Source of the DNA: Bacteroidales bacterium UBA2861
GTDB lineage: Bacteria; Bacteroidota; Bacteroidia; Bacteroidales; UBA932
Direction of reading: 5' to 3'
Assembly (NCBI GenBank): GCA_002350615.1
Contig: DEFD01000028.1
Location: forward strand, 218,731 to 282,730
Length of the DNA stretch: 64,000 nucleotides
Part shown: positions 42,487 to 51,903 of the stretch, in pieces
Layout: every line of letters starts with the position of its first letter
Numbering within the stretch: position 1 is the first letter of the stretch
The notes under the pieces: generated by a model
Seen by the model: the letters and a program-made list of their open reading frames with translations, nothing else
Database searches by the model: none
Told to the model about the DNA's origin: nothing
Made by a program: the position numbers and the translations under genes

Positions 42487-43311
42487 TTATTTCTTTCTTC
42501 TTTCAATGATGAACTTGTTGGAAGCGGCCTTCGGGTTGCGGGTCTTGTAGCCCTTTGCAGGCAGACCCTTACGGGAACGGGGATGTCCACCGGAAGCACG
42601 TCCTTCACCACCACCCATCGGGTGATCGTGAGGGTTCATGACAACACCACGGTTGTGAGGCCTGCGGCCGAGCCAGCGGCTGCGGCCAGCCTTTCCGAAG
42701 CTCTCCAGGTTGTGGTCCGGATTGGAAACTGTACCCACCGTAGCGCGGCAGGAAACCAGAACCATACGGGTTTCACCGGAGGGCAGACGAAGGACTGCGT
42801 GGTTGCCCTCACGTGCGGCGAGCTGTGCGGAAGTACCGGCGGAACGGGCCATTGCGGCGCCCTGACCGGGACGGAGCTCGATGTTGTGCACGAGGGTACC
42901 AACAGGAATTTCACTCAGAGGGAGGCAGTTGCCGACTTCGGGAGCGACACCGCTTCCGGATGCGATAACCTGACCTACCTTGATGCCGTCCGGAGCAATG
43001 ATGTACTTCTTTACTCCGTCTTCGTATTCTACGAGAGCGATGCGGGCGCTGCGGTTGGGATCGTACTCGATAGTACGGACAGTCGCGGTGCACTCATCCT
43101 TGGTGCGGCGGAAGTCGATGACGCGGTACATTCTCTTGTGACCGCCACCGATGTAACGCACGGTCATCTGACCGGTGTTGTTACGACCGCCTGTGCTCTT
43201 GAGGGGCTCAAGAAGCGCCTTGTGGGGCTTCCTGGTGGTAATCTCACTGAAGGAGCTGATAGCTTTGTTCCTCTGACCGGGAGTTACCGGTTTGAATTTC
43301 TTGATTGCCAT
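42487..43311 (-). CDS. rplB: 50S ribosomal protein L2
   Basis: Core large-subunit protein needed for subunit joining and peptidyl transfer, 274 aa. It has AIKKFKPVTPGQRNKAISSF, GGGHKRMYRVIDFRR and the C-terminal NPHDHPMGGGEGRASGGHP with the functional His. A strong AGGAGG (43320-43325) lies 8 bases before the ATG. Confidence 0.98.
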   Translation of the reverse strand: MAIKKFKPVTPGQRNKAISSFSEITTRKPHKALLEPLKSTGGRNNTGQMTVRYIGGGHKRMYRVIDFRRTKDECTATVRTIEYDPNRSARIALVEYEDGVKKYIIAPDGIKVGQVIASGSGVAPEVGNCLPLSEIPVGTLVHNIELRPGQGAAMARSAGTSAQLAAREGNHAVLRLPSGETRMVLVSCRATVGTVSNPDHNLESFGKAGRSRWLGRRPHNRGVVMNPHDHPMGGGEGRASGGHPRSRKGLPAKGYKTRNPKAASNKFIIERRKK

Positions 43312-43326
43312 ATTCTGTCCCTCCTA

Positions 43327-43617
43327 TTATATATTAGCGTAGAAGTCAATCTTGTCCTCTCCCTGAAGGGTGATGTACGCCTTCTTGAAGTGGTTCATGC
43401 GTCCGCGAAGGAGACCGGCCTTGGTGTAGCGGCTCTTGCGCTTGCCATGATAATTGACAGTGTTAACTTCGGCGACGGTAACGCCATATGCGCTCTCCAC
43501 CGCCTCCTTTATCTGAAGCTTGTTGGCATTGCGGTCCACCACAAAGCCGTAACGGTTCAACTTTTCGCCCTGAGCCGTCAGCTTCTCTGTTACTATTGGC
43601 TTAATTAAAATTCCCAT
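43327..43617 (-). CDS. rplW: 50S ribosomal protein L23
   Basis: Tunnel-exit protein and docking site for trigger factor, 96 aa. It shows GILIKPIVTEKLTAQGEKLN, VDRNANKLQIKEAVESAYGV and the NHFKKAYITLQGEDKIDFY end. It lies between rplD and rplB. Confidence 0.96.
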   Translation of the reverse strand: MGILIKPIVTEKLTAQGEKLNRYGFVVDRNANKLQIKEAVESAYGVTVAEVNTVNYHGKRKSRYTKAGLLRGRMNHFKKAYITLQGEDKIDFYANI

Positions 43618-43626
43618 CGCTCTGAA

Positions 43627-44253
43627 TTATTTTTTCCTTTCGGCGAGAATGTCCTGAACTCCGTCCACAAGCACCAGAGAATTTGCATTCATGATGGCGT
43701 AAGTGTTGATTTCGTCCACGGTGATGACATTCACCTCGGGAAGGTTACGGGATGAAAGATAAATGTTGTCGGAGTTCTGAGGGAGCACCACGAGAACCTT
43801 GCGGCTGCCTGCCTTGAGGTTTGCGATGATCTGTGCGAATTCCTTGGTCTTGGGAGCGTCCATGGCGAAGGGCTCTACGAGGGTGATCGCCTTGTCTGCA
43901 GCCTTGTAAGAGAGGGCAGAGCAACGGGCGAGGGATTTCACCTTCTTGTTGAGCTTGCCGCCGTAGAAACGGGGAACGGGACCGAATACGCGGCCGCCGC
44001 CTACGAAAATGTTAGCCTTGAGGGAGCCGTGACGTGCACCGCCGCCGCCCTTCTGGCGTCCGAGTTTCTTTGTGCTGTGAGCAATCTCGCTGCGGTCTTT
44101 CGTCTTGGCATTGCCCTGACGCTGATGGGCGAGATACTGGACCACATCAAGCCAGATAGCGTGGTCGTTAGGCTGGATTCCGAATACGGCCTCGCTGAGT
44201 TCGGCCTTCTTTCCGGAGTCTGTTCCATCTATTTTATAAACGGGAAGTTTCAT
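43627..44253 (-). CDS. rplD: 50S ribosomal protein L4
   Basis: Large-subunit protein lining the exit tunnel; in E. coli it also represses the S10 operon. It is 208 aa with RQGNAKTKDRSEIAHSTKKL, GRQKGGGGARHGSLKANIF and the VFGPVPRFYGGKLNKKVKSL segment. It follows rplC by 4 bases. Confidence 0.97.
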   Translation of the reverse strand: MKLPVYKIDGTDSGKKAELSEAVFGIQPNDHAIWLDVVQYLAHQRQGNAKTKDRSEIAHSTKKLGRQKGGGGARHGSLKANIFVGGGRVFGPVPRFYGGKLNKKVKSLARCSALSYKAADKAITLVEPFAMDAPKTKEFAQIIANLKAGSRKVLVVLPQNSDNIYLSSRNLPEVNVITVDEINTYAIMNANSLVLVDGVQDILAERKK

Positions 44254-44257
44254 AACG

Positions 44258-44884
44258 CTACGCCTCCAAAATTAAATAAGAACCCTTGGCTCCGGGTACG
44301 GAACCTTTGACGATAAGAAGATTGTTCTCAGGGATCACCTTGATGACCTGAAGGTTGAACACCTTCACGCGCTCATTGCCCATGTGACCTGCCATACGCA
44401 TTCCGGGGAATACGCGGGACGGCCATGAGGATGCGCCCATTGAACCGGGGTGACGCAGACGGTTGTGCTGGCCATGGGTCTGTCCGCCTACACCGGCGAA
44501 GCCATGACGTTTCACAACACCCTGGAAACCCTTACCTTTGGATGTGCCGACGACATCTACGAAACCGACCTCTTCAGTGAAGATATCGGCGATCGTGAGG
44601 GTGTCGCCAAGCTTGAGTTCTCCCGCGAAGTCCGCCTCAAATTCGACGAGCTTGCGCCTGGGAGTGGTCCCTGCCTTTGCGAAGTGGCCCTGGAGAGCCT
44701 TGCTGGCGTGCTTTTCTGTGGTTTCGTCATAGGCAAGCTGTACGGCGGCATAACCATCTTTTTCTACCGTACGAATTTGCGTAACAACACACGGCCCAGC
44801 CTCGATAACAGTGCATGGAAGATTTTTTCCATCAGCACTGAAAACGGAAGTCATTCCGATTTTTTTTCCAATTAATCCAGGCAT
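44258..44884 (-). CDS. rplC: 50S ribosomal protein L3
   Basis: Early-assembly large-subunit protein, 208 aa. It starts MPGLIGKKIGMTSVFSADGK and has KRHGFAGVGGQTHGQHNRLR and PGMRMAGHMGNERVKVFNLQ. In most bacteria rpsJ (S10) precedes it; here it is the first gene, with its own promoter and an M20 peptidase gene upstream. Confidence 0.97.
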   Translation of the reverse strand: MPGLIGKKIGMTSVFSADGKNLPCTVIEAGPCVVTQIRTVEKDGYAAVQLAYDETTEKHASKALQGHFAKAGTTPRRKLVEFEADFAGELKLGDTLTIADIFTEEVGFVDVVGTSKGKGFQGVVKRHGFAGVGGQTHGQHNRLRHPGSMGASSWPSRVFPGMRMAGHMGNERVKVFNLQVIKVIPENNLLIVKGSVPGAKGSYLILEA

Positions 44885-44917
44885 TGGTTTGTTAATTAAT
44901 TGTTAATAAATACTTTA

Positions 44918-44951
44918 CAAAATTACCCCTTTTTTAGGGGCTGCAAAAATA
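44918..44951 (-). promoter_or_regulatory. rplC: rplC promoter with a hairpin in the spacer
   Basis: On the minus strand TTTTTG (end of TATTTTTG, 44944-44951), 18 bases, then TAATTTTG (44918-44925). The spacer contains CCCCT-AAAAA-AGGGG. The upstream TATTTTTG also fits a -7 box, so either one promoter or two overlapping ones are present. The leader is about 30-55 bases. Confidence 0.6.
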
Positions 44952-44999
44952 CGAATAATTTTTTGAATTACAAGCAGTTGGGACACAAAATTTCCGGGC

Positions 45000-46001
45000 C
45001 TAACGCAGAAGGAGCCCGGCTATGCGCACATAATTGCACACGGCATCCTCCATGTCCCGGATGAGGATCTGCTCGTCGTCGCGATGGGCATGGCGGATGC
45101 TGCCGGGACCCATGATCATCTTGTGCTCGAAGCCGGTGAGGTGAGGGGCGTCGCTTCCGAAGGCCACCGGCGCAGTCTCGAAACCGTCCAGGGTGAAGTA
45201 TTCGGCAGGTGCATCTCCGCCGATCGCAGTCACGGCAAGGCCGGGCACCTGCAACCGTGCAGGACAGGCGGACACAAAAGCGTCGCTTGCAAAGGTTGTT
45301 CGGAAATAGAGCCTGCAGCGCAGTTCCGGGCTGAGGACATTCTGGGGGTTGTCGGAAACGAGCCTGCCGATGTTCCAGGTGGTATCGCCCAAGACCGGAT
45401 CTTTCGGGAACTCCACGGCGCGCAGCGCATTCACGAAATCCACGAAAGCATCGACCGCGCTGCGGCCATACTGGGGATAACCCGAATGGAAGGCTTCACC
45501 GGTGAAGCGGAGTTCGAAGGCTTTGGTCCCTTTGCTGGCGCTCACCATCTTGTTTTCCGTAGGTTCCCCTATCACTAGATACGGAGCCCTGAACCCCGTT
45601 TTGCTGAATGCCTTGGCACCCCAGCTTCCGGTTTCCTCGCCGGTGAGAAGCAGCAGGCCAAAACCTTCCAAACCGTTGGCTTCCAACTGTTTGCAGGCGG
45701 TGTACATGGAGATGGCCTGCCCTTTGGCATCGCAGGCCCCGCGACCGTAAATGACATCGTCCGGAGTTTCTCCCTGAATTGTGGGGGCGATGTACGGAGG
45801 GACCGTGTCTTGATGCGTACAGAAAACGAGTCTGGGCGTTCCCCAGCTCAGAAGCAGGTTCTCGGTGCCGTCACCAACCGGGAAAGATTCCATCACAGGC
45901 GCGGACAGCTCGCACTTCAGCAGAGCCGTGAGTTCCTGTTCCTGTCCCGATGTGGAATCCACCGAGAGGATTTTCCTGAAAAGTTGAAGATCGACCGACA
46001 T
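45000..46001 (-). CDS. M20 family metallopeptidase, acetylornithine deacetylase-like
   Basis: A cytoplasmic zinc hydrolase of 333 aa. Metal-site motifs of the M20 family are present: FCTHQDTVPPY (His, Asp), GRGACDAKGQAISMY (bridging Asp), LLTGEETGSWGAK (catalytic and ligand Glu) and a final His in GPGSIRHAHRDDE. Bacteroidetes relatives act as N-acetyl- or N-succinyl-ornithine deacetylases, or as DapE. With dapD in this window, succinyl-diaminopimelate desuccinylase activity is also possible. The start at 46001 (MSVDLQLFRK) is the first ATG; the longer frame begins with TTG at the transcript start. Confidence 0.82.
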   Translation of the reverse strand: MSVDLQLFRKILSVDSTSGQEQELTALLKCELSAPVMESFPVGDGTENLLLSWGTPRLVFCTHQDTVPPYIAPTIQGETPDDVIYGRGACDAKGQAISMYTACKQLEANGLEGFGLLLLTGEETGSWGAKAFSKTGFRAPYLVIGEPTENKMVSASKGTKAFELRFTGEAFHSGYPQYGRSAVDAFVDFVNALRAVEFPKDPVLGDTTWNIGRLVSDNPQNVLSPELRCRLYFRTTFASDAFVSACPARLQVPGLAVTAIGGDAPAEYFTLDGFETAPVAFGSDAPHLTGFEHKMIMGPGSIRHAHRDDEQILIRDMEDAVCNYVRIAGLLLR

Positions 46002-46024
46002 TCCCGTACGCGTTTCAAACAACG

Positions 46025-46032
46025 CAAAGGTA
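46025..46032 (-). promoter_or_regulatory. -7 box of the M20 peptidase gene
   Basis: TACCTTTG on the minus strand, about 20 bases of leader before the ATG at 46001. Confidence 0.5.
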
Positions 46033-46040
46033 GTAAAAAT

Positions 46041-46451
46041 CTACATATACAATGGGATGAAGGCGTTAGGCAGGAATTCTATGCTTGTGTTTTCCCTGTC
46101 CAGCACCACGCTCACAACGTCGAAAAACACCTCGCAGCCCTGTAGGGCACGCCGGGAGGGATCTTTGCCGTGAAGATAAATCTGCGCTGCCTTGACTAGG
46201 GTACGCATCTTGGCGGAACGCACATTTTCCTCCGGGGAAGCCGCCAGCGGAGCCACCCTGGTCTTCACCTCCACAAAATGCAGTCCGGAGGCATCCAGGG
46301 CTATGACATCCACTTCGGTATGGCCTCCCCGCCAGTTGCGCTCAAGTATCTGCATGCCCCGGGATTCCAGGAAATCGCAGGCTTCCTGCTCTCCCGCCGC
46401 CCCGACTGCTTTCCGGCCGGCAATCTTTTCTGCGAAATTTCGGGAAACCAT
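46041..46451 (-). CDS. UPF0102 (YraN) family endonuclease-like protein
   Basis: A 136-aa protein with the nuclease-fold motif of the YraN family: GAAGEQEACDFLESRGMQIL, then ERNWRGGHTEVDVIALDASG, then LHFVEVKTR (E, D and ExK of a PD-(D/E)XK site). The role is not established; relatives lie near DNA repair genes. It is the last gene of the cdaA-mutS2-manC-yraN unit, 6 bases after manC. Confidence 0.9.
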   Translation of the reverse strand: MVSRNFAEKIAGRKAVGAAGEQEACDFLESRGMQILERNWRGGHTEVDVIALDASGLHFVEVKTRVAPLAASPEENVRSAKMRTLVKAAQIYLHGKDPSRRALQGCEVFFDVVSVVLDRENTSIEFLPNAFIPLYM

Positions 46452-46457
46452 CGCCTT

Positions 46458-47555
46458 TTATTTATAATCCGCGTATTCCGGCATGGAGATTTCCGAAAGG
46501 GTATCCTGGATGGATTTTCCGTCGCGGGGGCATACTACAAGCACGTCCCCCGTGTCTATGACCATGAAATTGTCCAGTCCGCAGATTACCGTAAGCTTTC
46601 CTTTTGGAGTGGAGAACAGAATGTTGCCATGGCTGTCCCTGACCATGGAAGCGCCACGGAAGAGTTCGGCATTCCCGGCGCTGTTGTGGCGTGACACATA
46701 GCTATAGAGAGAATCCCAGGTGCCAAGGTCGTCCCATTCGAACTTTACGGGAAGCACCCAGACATTGTCGGACTTCTCCATAAGGGCGTAGTCGATGGAA
46801 TTGCGTGGACTGTCGGCGTAAGCCCTCTCCACGAAACTGGCCTCCTGGGGCGTTCCAAGGGCTTTGTCCCAGCCTCTCCACACCCGAGAGATTTCAGGGG
46901 CGTATTTCTGGATCTCGGAACGGATCACAGCCGCCTTCCATACGAAGATACCGCTATTCCAGAGGAATTCACCGCTCTCGACGAACACCTTGGCCAGTTC
47001 CTGGTCCGGTTTTTCCGTGAAGGTTTTCACTTTCACCGGCTTCCCTTCGCCGCATGCTTCCTTGCCCCCGGTTACCTGGATGTACCCGAAATTGGTGTCC
47101 GGCCTCGACGGAACGACGCCGAGGGTAAGGAGGACCTCGTTCTGCGCGGCATATTCAAGCGCGTTCTTTATGGATTTTTCAAAAAGGAGCCTGTCGCCGA
47201 TATGGTGGTCGGACGGCGTTACCAGCATCAGTGCATCGGGGTCCCTCAGCAGAAGCACCCGCGCCGCCAGGGAGATGGAAGGTGCCGTGCTGCGCCCGTA
47301 GGGCTCGAGGATAAGATTCTCCTCGCGAAGGGAAGGCAGCTGGGCCAGCACCTGGTCCCTGTATTTCGCAAGGCTCACTACCAGGATGTTTTCCTGCGGG
47401 AATAACCTGGACATTCTGGCCCATGTGCTTTTCAGGAAGGATCTTCCCGAGCCCGCAGGATCCAGAAACTGTTTCGGGCGGTCTTCGCGGCTCACCGGCC
47501 AGAAACGGGAACCGATTCCTCCGGCCAGGATTACGCAATAATTGTGGTTAGTCAT
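46458..47555 (-). CDS. Mannose-1-phosphate guanylyltransferase
   Basis: Makes GDP-mannose from mannose 1-phosphate and GTP for glycan synthesis. At 365 aa it is the single-domain form without the C-terminal isomerase. The nucleotidyltransferase signature is at the start (CVILAGGIGSRFWPVSREDR, then PKQFLD), with VTPSDHHIGD and VKTFTEKPDQELAKVF further on. It follows mutS2 by 20 bases. Confidence 0.93.
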   Translation of the reverse strand: MTNHNYCVILAGGIGSRFWPVSREDRPKQFLDPAGSGRSFLKSTWARMSRLFPQENILVVSLAKYRDQVLAQLPSLREENLILEPYGRSTAPSISLAARVLLLRDPDALMLVTPSDHHIGDRLLFEKSIKNALEYAAQNEVLLTLGVVPSRPDTNFGYIQVTGGKEACGEGKPVKVKTFTEKPDQELAKVFVESGEFLWNSGIFVWKAAVIRSEIQKYAPEISRVWRGWDKALGTPQEASFVERAYADSPRNSIDYALMEKSDNVWVLPVKFEWDDLGTWDSLYSYVSRHNSAGNAELFRGASMVRDSHGNILFSTPKGKLTVICGLDNFMVIDTGDVLVVCPRDGKSIQDTLSEISMPEYADYK

Positions 47556-47575
47556 AGTTTCAGTGTATATCGTTA

Positions 47576-50050
47576 TCAGTCAAAAGTCACGATTGTAACC
47601 CCGCTGCCTCCGTGGCGGATATCTTCATCGGCCACGCTGCCCACTCCGGGCACGGTACGAAGGTATTTCTGAATCTCTTCATGCAGCACCCCGGTGCCCT
47701 TTCCGTGGATAATGCGCACGGAGGGCATCCCCAGCATCTGGGCATCGTCTATATACCGCACCACGGCGTCAAGGGCGTCCTGAAGGCGCTCCCCGCGAAG
47801 GTCGATTTCCGGTTTGAAGCGGAGTTTCCGTTCCGACAGCCCTGCATCGTAGCGCTGGCGGGGGCGTTCGAAACTTCGCCTGGAAACCTCCCTGTACTCG
47901 GATGCGGAGATCCTTTCCGCCGCATCTGCCGGCATGGTGCTGCTTATATTCCCTATTATCACGGTGATGGTTTTGGAGCTGGCCTTGGACACTTCCCCCA
48001 CCATTCCGCTGCTTTTCACCAGCACTTTTTCTCCCACCTTGAGCGGCTCCGATTTTGGGGCCTCAGGCATAGTTGGAGCCTGTTTTTCTCCCCCTTTACG
48101 GGCCTGTTTCTTCTCCAGTTTTTCCAGCTTCCTTTCTATGTACTCATCCCTGGTTTTCTTCTGGGCGATGGCTCCGAGGAAGCCTTGCAGCTCGGCACGG
48201 ACCTCTTTGGTACGGCCTTTTTCCGCCTGGCTTTCCTTGATCTCGCGGATGGTCTTCTCCACCTGTTTTCCGGCCCCCTTTACTATATCCTCGGCTTCGC
48301 GCTTGGCGTTTTCGATGATATCTTTTTTCTGGGAGCGCACCTCTTCGAGAAGAGTCCTGTATTCTTCGGTGAGCGACTCGAGTTCCCGGTCCGTATGTTT
48401 GACCTTCTGGAGTTTTTCGTCCAGGGCCTTGCGCCTGCGGACTATCTTCCTGAGATTCCTTTCAATGCCCACATACTCCTCTCCTGCACGGGCTTCGGCG
48501 TCTTTTACTATCGCCTCGGGCAAACCCATCTTGCGCGCAAGCTCGAATGCAAAGGAGTTTCCAGGAAGCCCGGTCTCAAGCTGGAAGAGAGGTTCTATGC
48601 GGGCTGCATCGAACATCATGGCGCCGTTTATCACGCCTGTCTGCGCCCCGGAGGCATAGAGTTTCAGATTGGTGTAGTGCGTGGTAATCACGCCATAGCA
48701 GCCTCTTTTGTCTATTTCCGAGAGTATCGCTTCCGCTATGGCCCCGCCGGCTGCCGGTTCTGTCCCGGAGCCGAACTCGTCAATGAGCACCATGGTGCGT
48801 GAATCCGCTTCCGAAAGCATCTGCCGCATGTCGGAAAGGAATCCGGAGTAGGTGCTGAGGTCGCTTTCAAGGTTCTGGTCGTCCCCTATGCTCACGCAGA
48901 TGCGGTCGAACACGGGCAGTTCGCTGGTTTCGGAGGTGGGCACCAGCATTCCCCACTGGAACATGTACTGCAGCAGTCCGGCGGTTTTAAGGCAGACGGA
49001 CTTGCCCCCGGCGTTGGGTCCCGAGATAAGAAGTATATGTTTTTCCGGGGAGAGCGAAAGGGTCAGCGGGACGATTTCCTTCCCTTCCTTCGCCAGCGCA
49101 GCCTCCAACAGAGGGTGTCTGGCCTTGCGAAGACGAAGGTTCCCGTCTTCGGAAACTATCGGCATGCCCGCGCGGTAGGAAAGGGCGGTGCGGGCCTTGG
49201 CCATGATGAAATCGATTTCCCCCGCAAACTGGGCGCTAAGTATTATTTCAGGAAGATACGGACGAAGGAATTCGCTGAATTCCAAAAGGATACGCTCTAT
49301 TTCGCGGGTCTCTGCAAAACGCAGCCCGGCAAGGTCGTTTTCCAGTTCGATGACCTCGGCAGGCTCTATGAAAAAGGTTTTCCCGGTAGCGGATTCCCCA
49401 TATACATATCCGGAAACCTTTCTCTTGAACGCGGCCGCCACCGGAACCAGGTATTTGCCTTCACGCACCACCACCTGGGCATCTGCGTCCGCAGCCCCTT
49501 CAGCCTGGGCCCTGGCAAGTACCGCAGCCGCCTTTTTCGCGATGCTGCCCTCTTTCGAGCGCATGTCCCTGCGGATGGAGAAAAGCTCATCGGACGCCGA
49601 ATCGCGCACCTCGCCGTACTTGTCAAGGATGTTTTCTATGCGGCGGAGGACTTCCGGATACACGGTGACGCGGGACGCCATCTTTTTCAGCTTGGGATAG
49701 ACACCGTCTTTAACGCTGGCGAAAAATGCGGTGATCTTCCTGATTGTATCCAGATGGGTTTTAAGCTTGCCGAGCGACAGCACGTCTATCCTGCTTCCAT
49801 CATCTTCAAGCAATTCGAGAAAAGGCAGGGCATCCACAAAGCCGGATGTGGGAAAACTGTCTTCGAACATGCAGATAAGGCGCATTTCGTCGGTCAGCTG
49901 CAGGCGGAGACGTATCTGGGCAGGGTTGGTGCAGAAACTCTCGTTCTCGACACGTGCGGCGGCATAGTCGGTGCAGCAACGCTCCGTTATTGCCCGGCGA
50001 ACCCTGTCGAAGCCAAGTTTTTCTTCTGTTCTTGCGAGATTTCCGTCCAT
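47576..50050 (-). CDS. mutS2: Endonuclease MutS2
   Basis: An 824-aa ATPase and nuclease that suppresses recombination and, in some bacteria, acts in ribosome rescue. It has the MutS core and ATPase domain (Walker A LISGPNAGGKSVCLKTAG at about 345; LIDEFGSGTEPAAGGAIAEA), a long charged coiled-coil (about 510-640), and a C-terminal Smr domain (EIDLRGERLQDALDAVVRYI; RIIHGKGTGVLHEEIQKYL). The mismatch-recognition domain I of MutS is absent, as expected. Its stop and the downstream genes form a unit with cdaA, which it joins by a TAATG-type one-base overlap at its start. Confidence 0.95.
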   Translation of the reverse strand: MDGNLARTEEKLGFDRVRRAITERCCTDYAAARVENESFCTNPAQIRLRLQLTDEMRLICMFEDSFPTSGFVDALPFLELLEDDGSRIDVLSLGKLKTHLDTIRKITAFFASVKDGVYPKLKKMASRVTVYPEVLRRIENILDKYGEVRDSASDELFSIRRDMRSKEGSIAKKAAAVLARAQAEGAADADAQVVVREGKYLVPVAAAFKRKVSGYVYGESATGKTFFIEPAEVIELENDLAGLRFAETREIERILLEFSEFLRPYLPEIILSAQFAGEIDFIMAKARTALSYRAGMPIVSEDGNLRLRKARHPLLEAALAKEGKEIVPLTLSLSPEKHILLISGPNAGGKSVCLKTAGLLQYMFQWGMLVPTSETSELPVFDRICVSIGDDQNLESDLSTYSGFLSDMRQMLSEADSRTMVLIDEFGSGTEPAAGGAIAEAILSEIDKRGCYGVITTHYTNLKLYASGAQTGVINGAMMFDAARIEPLFQLETGLPGNSFAFELARKMGLPEAIVKDAEARAGEEYVGIERNLRKIVRRRKALDEKLQKVKHTDRELESLTEEYRTLLEEVRSQKKDIIENAKREAEDIVKGAGKQVEKTIREIKESQAEKGRTKEVRAELQGFLGAIAQKKTRDEYIERKLEKLEKKQARKGGEKQAPTMPEAPKSEPLKVGEKVLVKSSGMVGEVSKASSKTITVIIGNISSTMPADAAERISASEYREVSRRSFERPRQRYDAGLSERKLRFKPEIDLRGERLQDALDAVVRYIDDAQMLGMPSVRIIHGKGTGVLHEEIQKYLRTVPGVGSVADEDIRHGGSGVTIVTFD

Positions 50051-50874
50051 TACAACTGCCTGTTATCAGTGCCGCTCTCCTGTTTCGAAGTTATGCAGGC
50101 CGCAAGTTCCGCAATGTTGGCGATGGGCCGAATGGCACCGTCCCGCACGAACGAGATCTCGCCTCTCTGCTCGCTCACCACTATTACATCCGCATCGCTG
50201 CGTTCGCTGATGCCAACGGCCGATTTGTGCCTCATCCCGTAACGGGCGGGGAGGTCTCCGCGCTCGGTTATCGGCAGGGTGCAGCGGGCTGCGATTATGC
50301 GGTTGGAACCTATTATCATCGCCCCGTCGTGAAGCGGGGAATTCTTGAAGAAAATGTTCTCTATCAGCCTCTCCTTGATGTCGGCATCCAGACGGTCGCC
50401 GTTGTCCACTATGTTCTGGAGGTCATCCTTGCGCAGCAGAACTATCAGCGCGCCCGTCTTGCTTTCAGCCATCTGCTTGCAGGCCTCACAAATTTCCTTT
50501 ACCGACTCTTTGCCAAGAGACGCTGTCTCCCTGCCGAGAATGCGGTTGAAGAAGTTTTTCTCGTTGCGGCTCAGCCATGTGCTCCGGCCGATCCGGCTCA
50601 GGAACTGGCGTATTTCCGGCTGGAAAATCACTATGAGGGCAATGGCGCCCACGTCGATGATGGTGTCCATGAGGCTGGACAGGAGCTTCATGTTCAAGGC
50701 CACGGCAAGCACCCTGACAAGTATCAGCAGAAGTATTGCCGTAAAGATGTAGATGGCGCTGCTGCCCCTCAGCCAGCGGAATACCACATAAAGGATCATC
50801 GCCACCACGACGATGTCCAGAACATCTATAAACGACAGGCGCAGAAAGCCCAGAACTCCCAGAATCATAGTCAT
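50050..50874 (-). CDS. cdaA: Diadenylate cyclase CdaA
   Basis: Makes cyclic di-AMP from two ATP at the membrane. It is 274 aa with three N-terminal helices (residues about 15-85), then the DAC domain (GALIVLLRKDDL; SPLHDGAMII, DGA at 183-185; RYGMRHKSAVGISE). The usual RHR motif reads RHK (215-217) here. The second ATG at 50868 could also start the protein. It is the promoter-proximal gene of a unit with mutS2 (one-base overlap TAATG). Confidence 0.93.
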   Translation of the reverse strand: MTMILGVLGFLRLSFIDVLDIVVVAMILYVVFRWLRGSSAIYIFTAILLLILVRVLAVALNMKLLSSLMDTIIDVGAIALIVIFQPEIRQFLSRIGRSTWLSRNEKNFFNRILGRETASLGKESVKEICEACKQMAESKTGALIVLLRKDDLQNIVDNGDRLDADIKERLIENIFFKNSPLHDGAMIIGSNRIIAARCTLPITERGDLPARYGMRHKSAVGISERSDADVIVVSEQRGEISFVRDGAIRPIANIAELAACITSKQESGTDNRQL

Positions 50875-50881
50875 AGTTCTA

Positions 50882-50904
50882 CAAATATAAGAAAAAAGCG
50901 GAAG

Positions 50905-50913
<9 letters not shown>
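50882..50913 (-). promoter_or_regulatory. cdaA: cdaA promoter
   Basis: TTG (50911-50913), 21 bases, then TATATTTG (50882-50889) on the minus strand. The leader is about 4 bases. The -33 element lies in the last codons of asd. Confidence 0.55.

Positions 50914-51899
<986 letters not shown>

Positions 51900-51903
<4 letters not shown>

Noticed and set aside
42454..43608. 384-codon open frame on the plus strand
   Set aside because: Antisense to rplB and rplW; no domain and no promoter.
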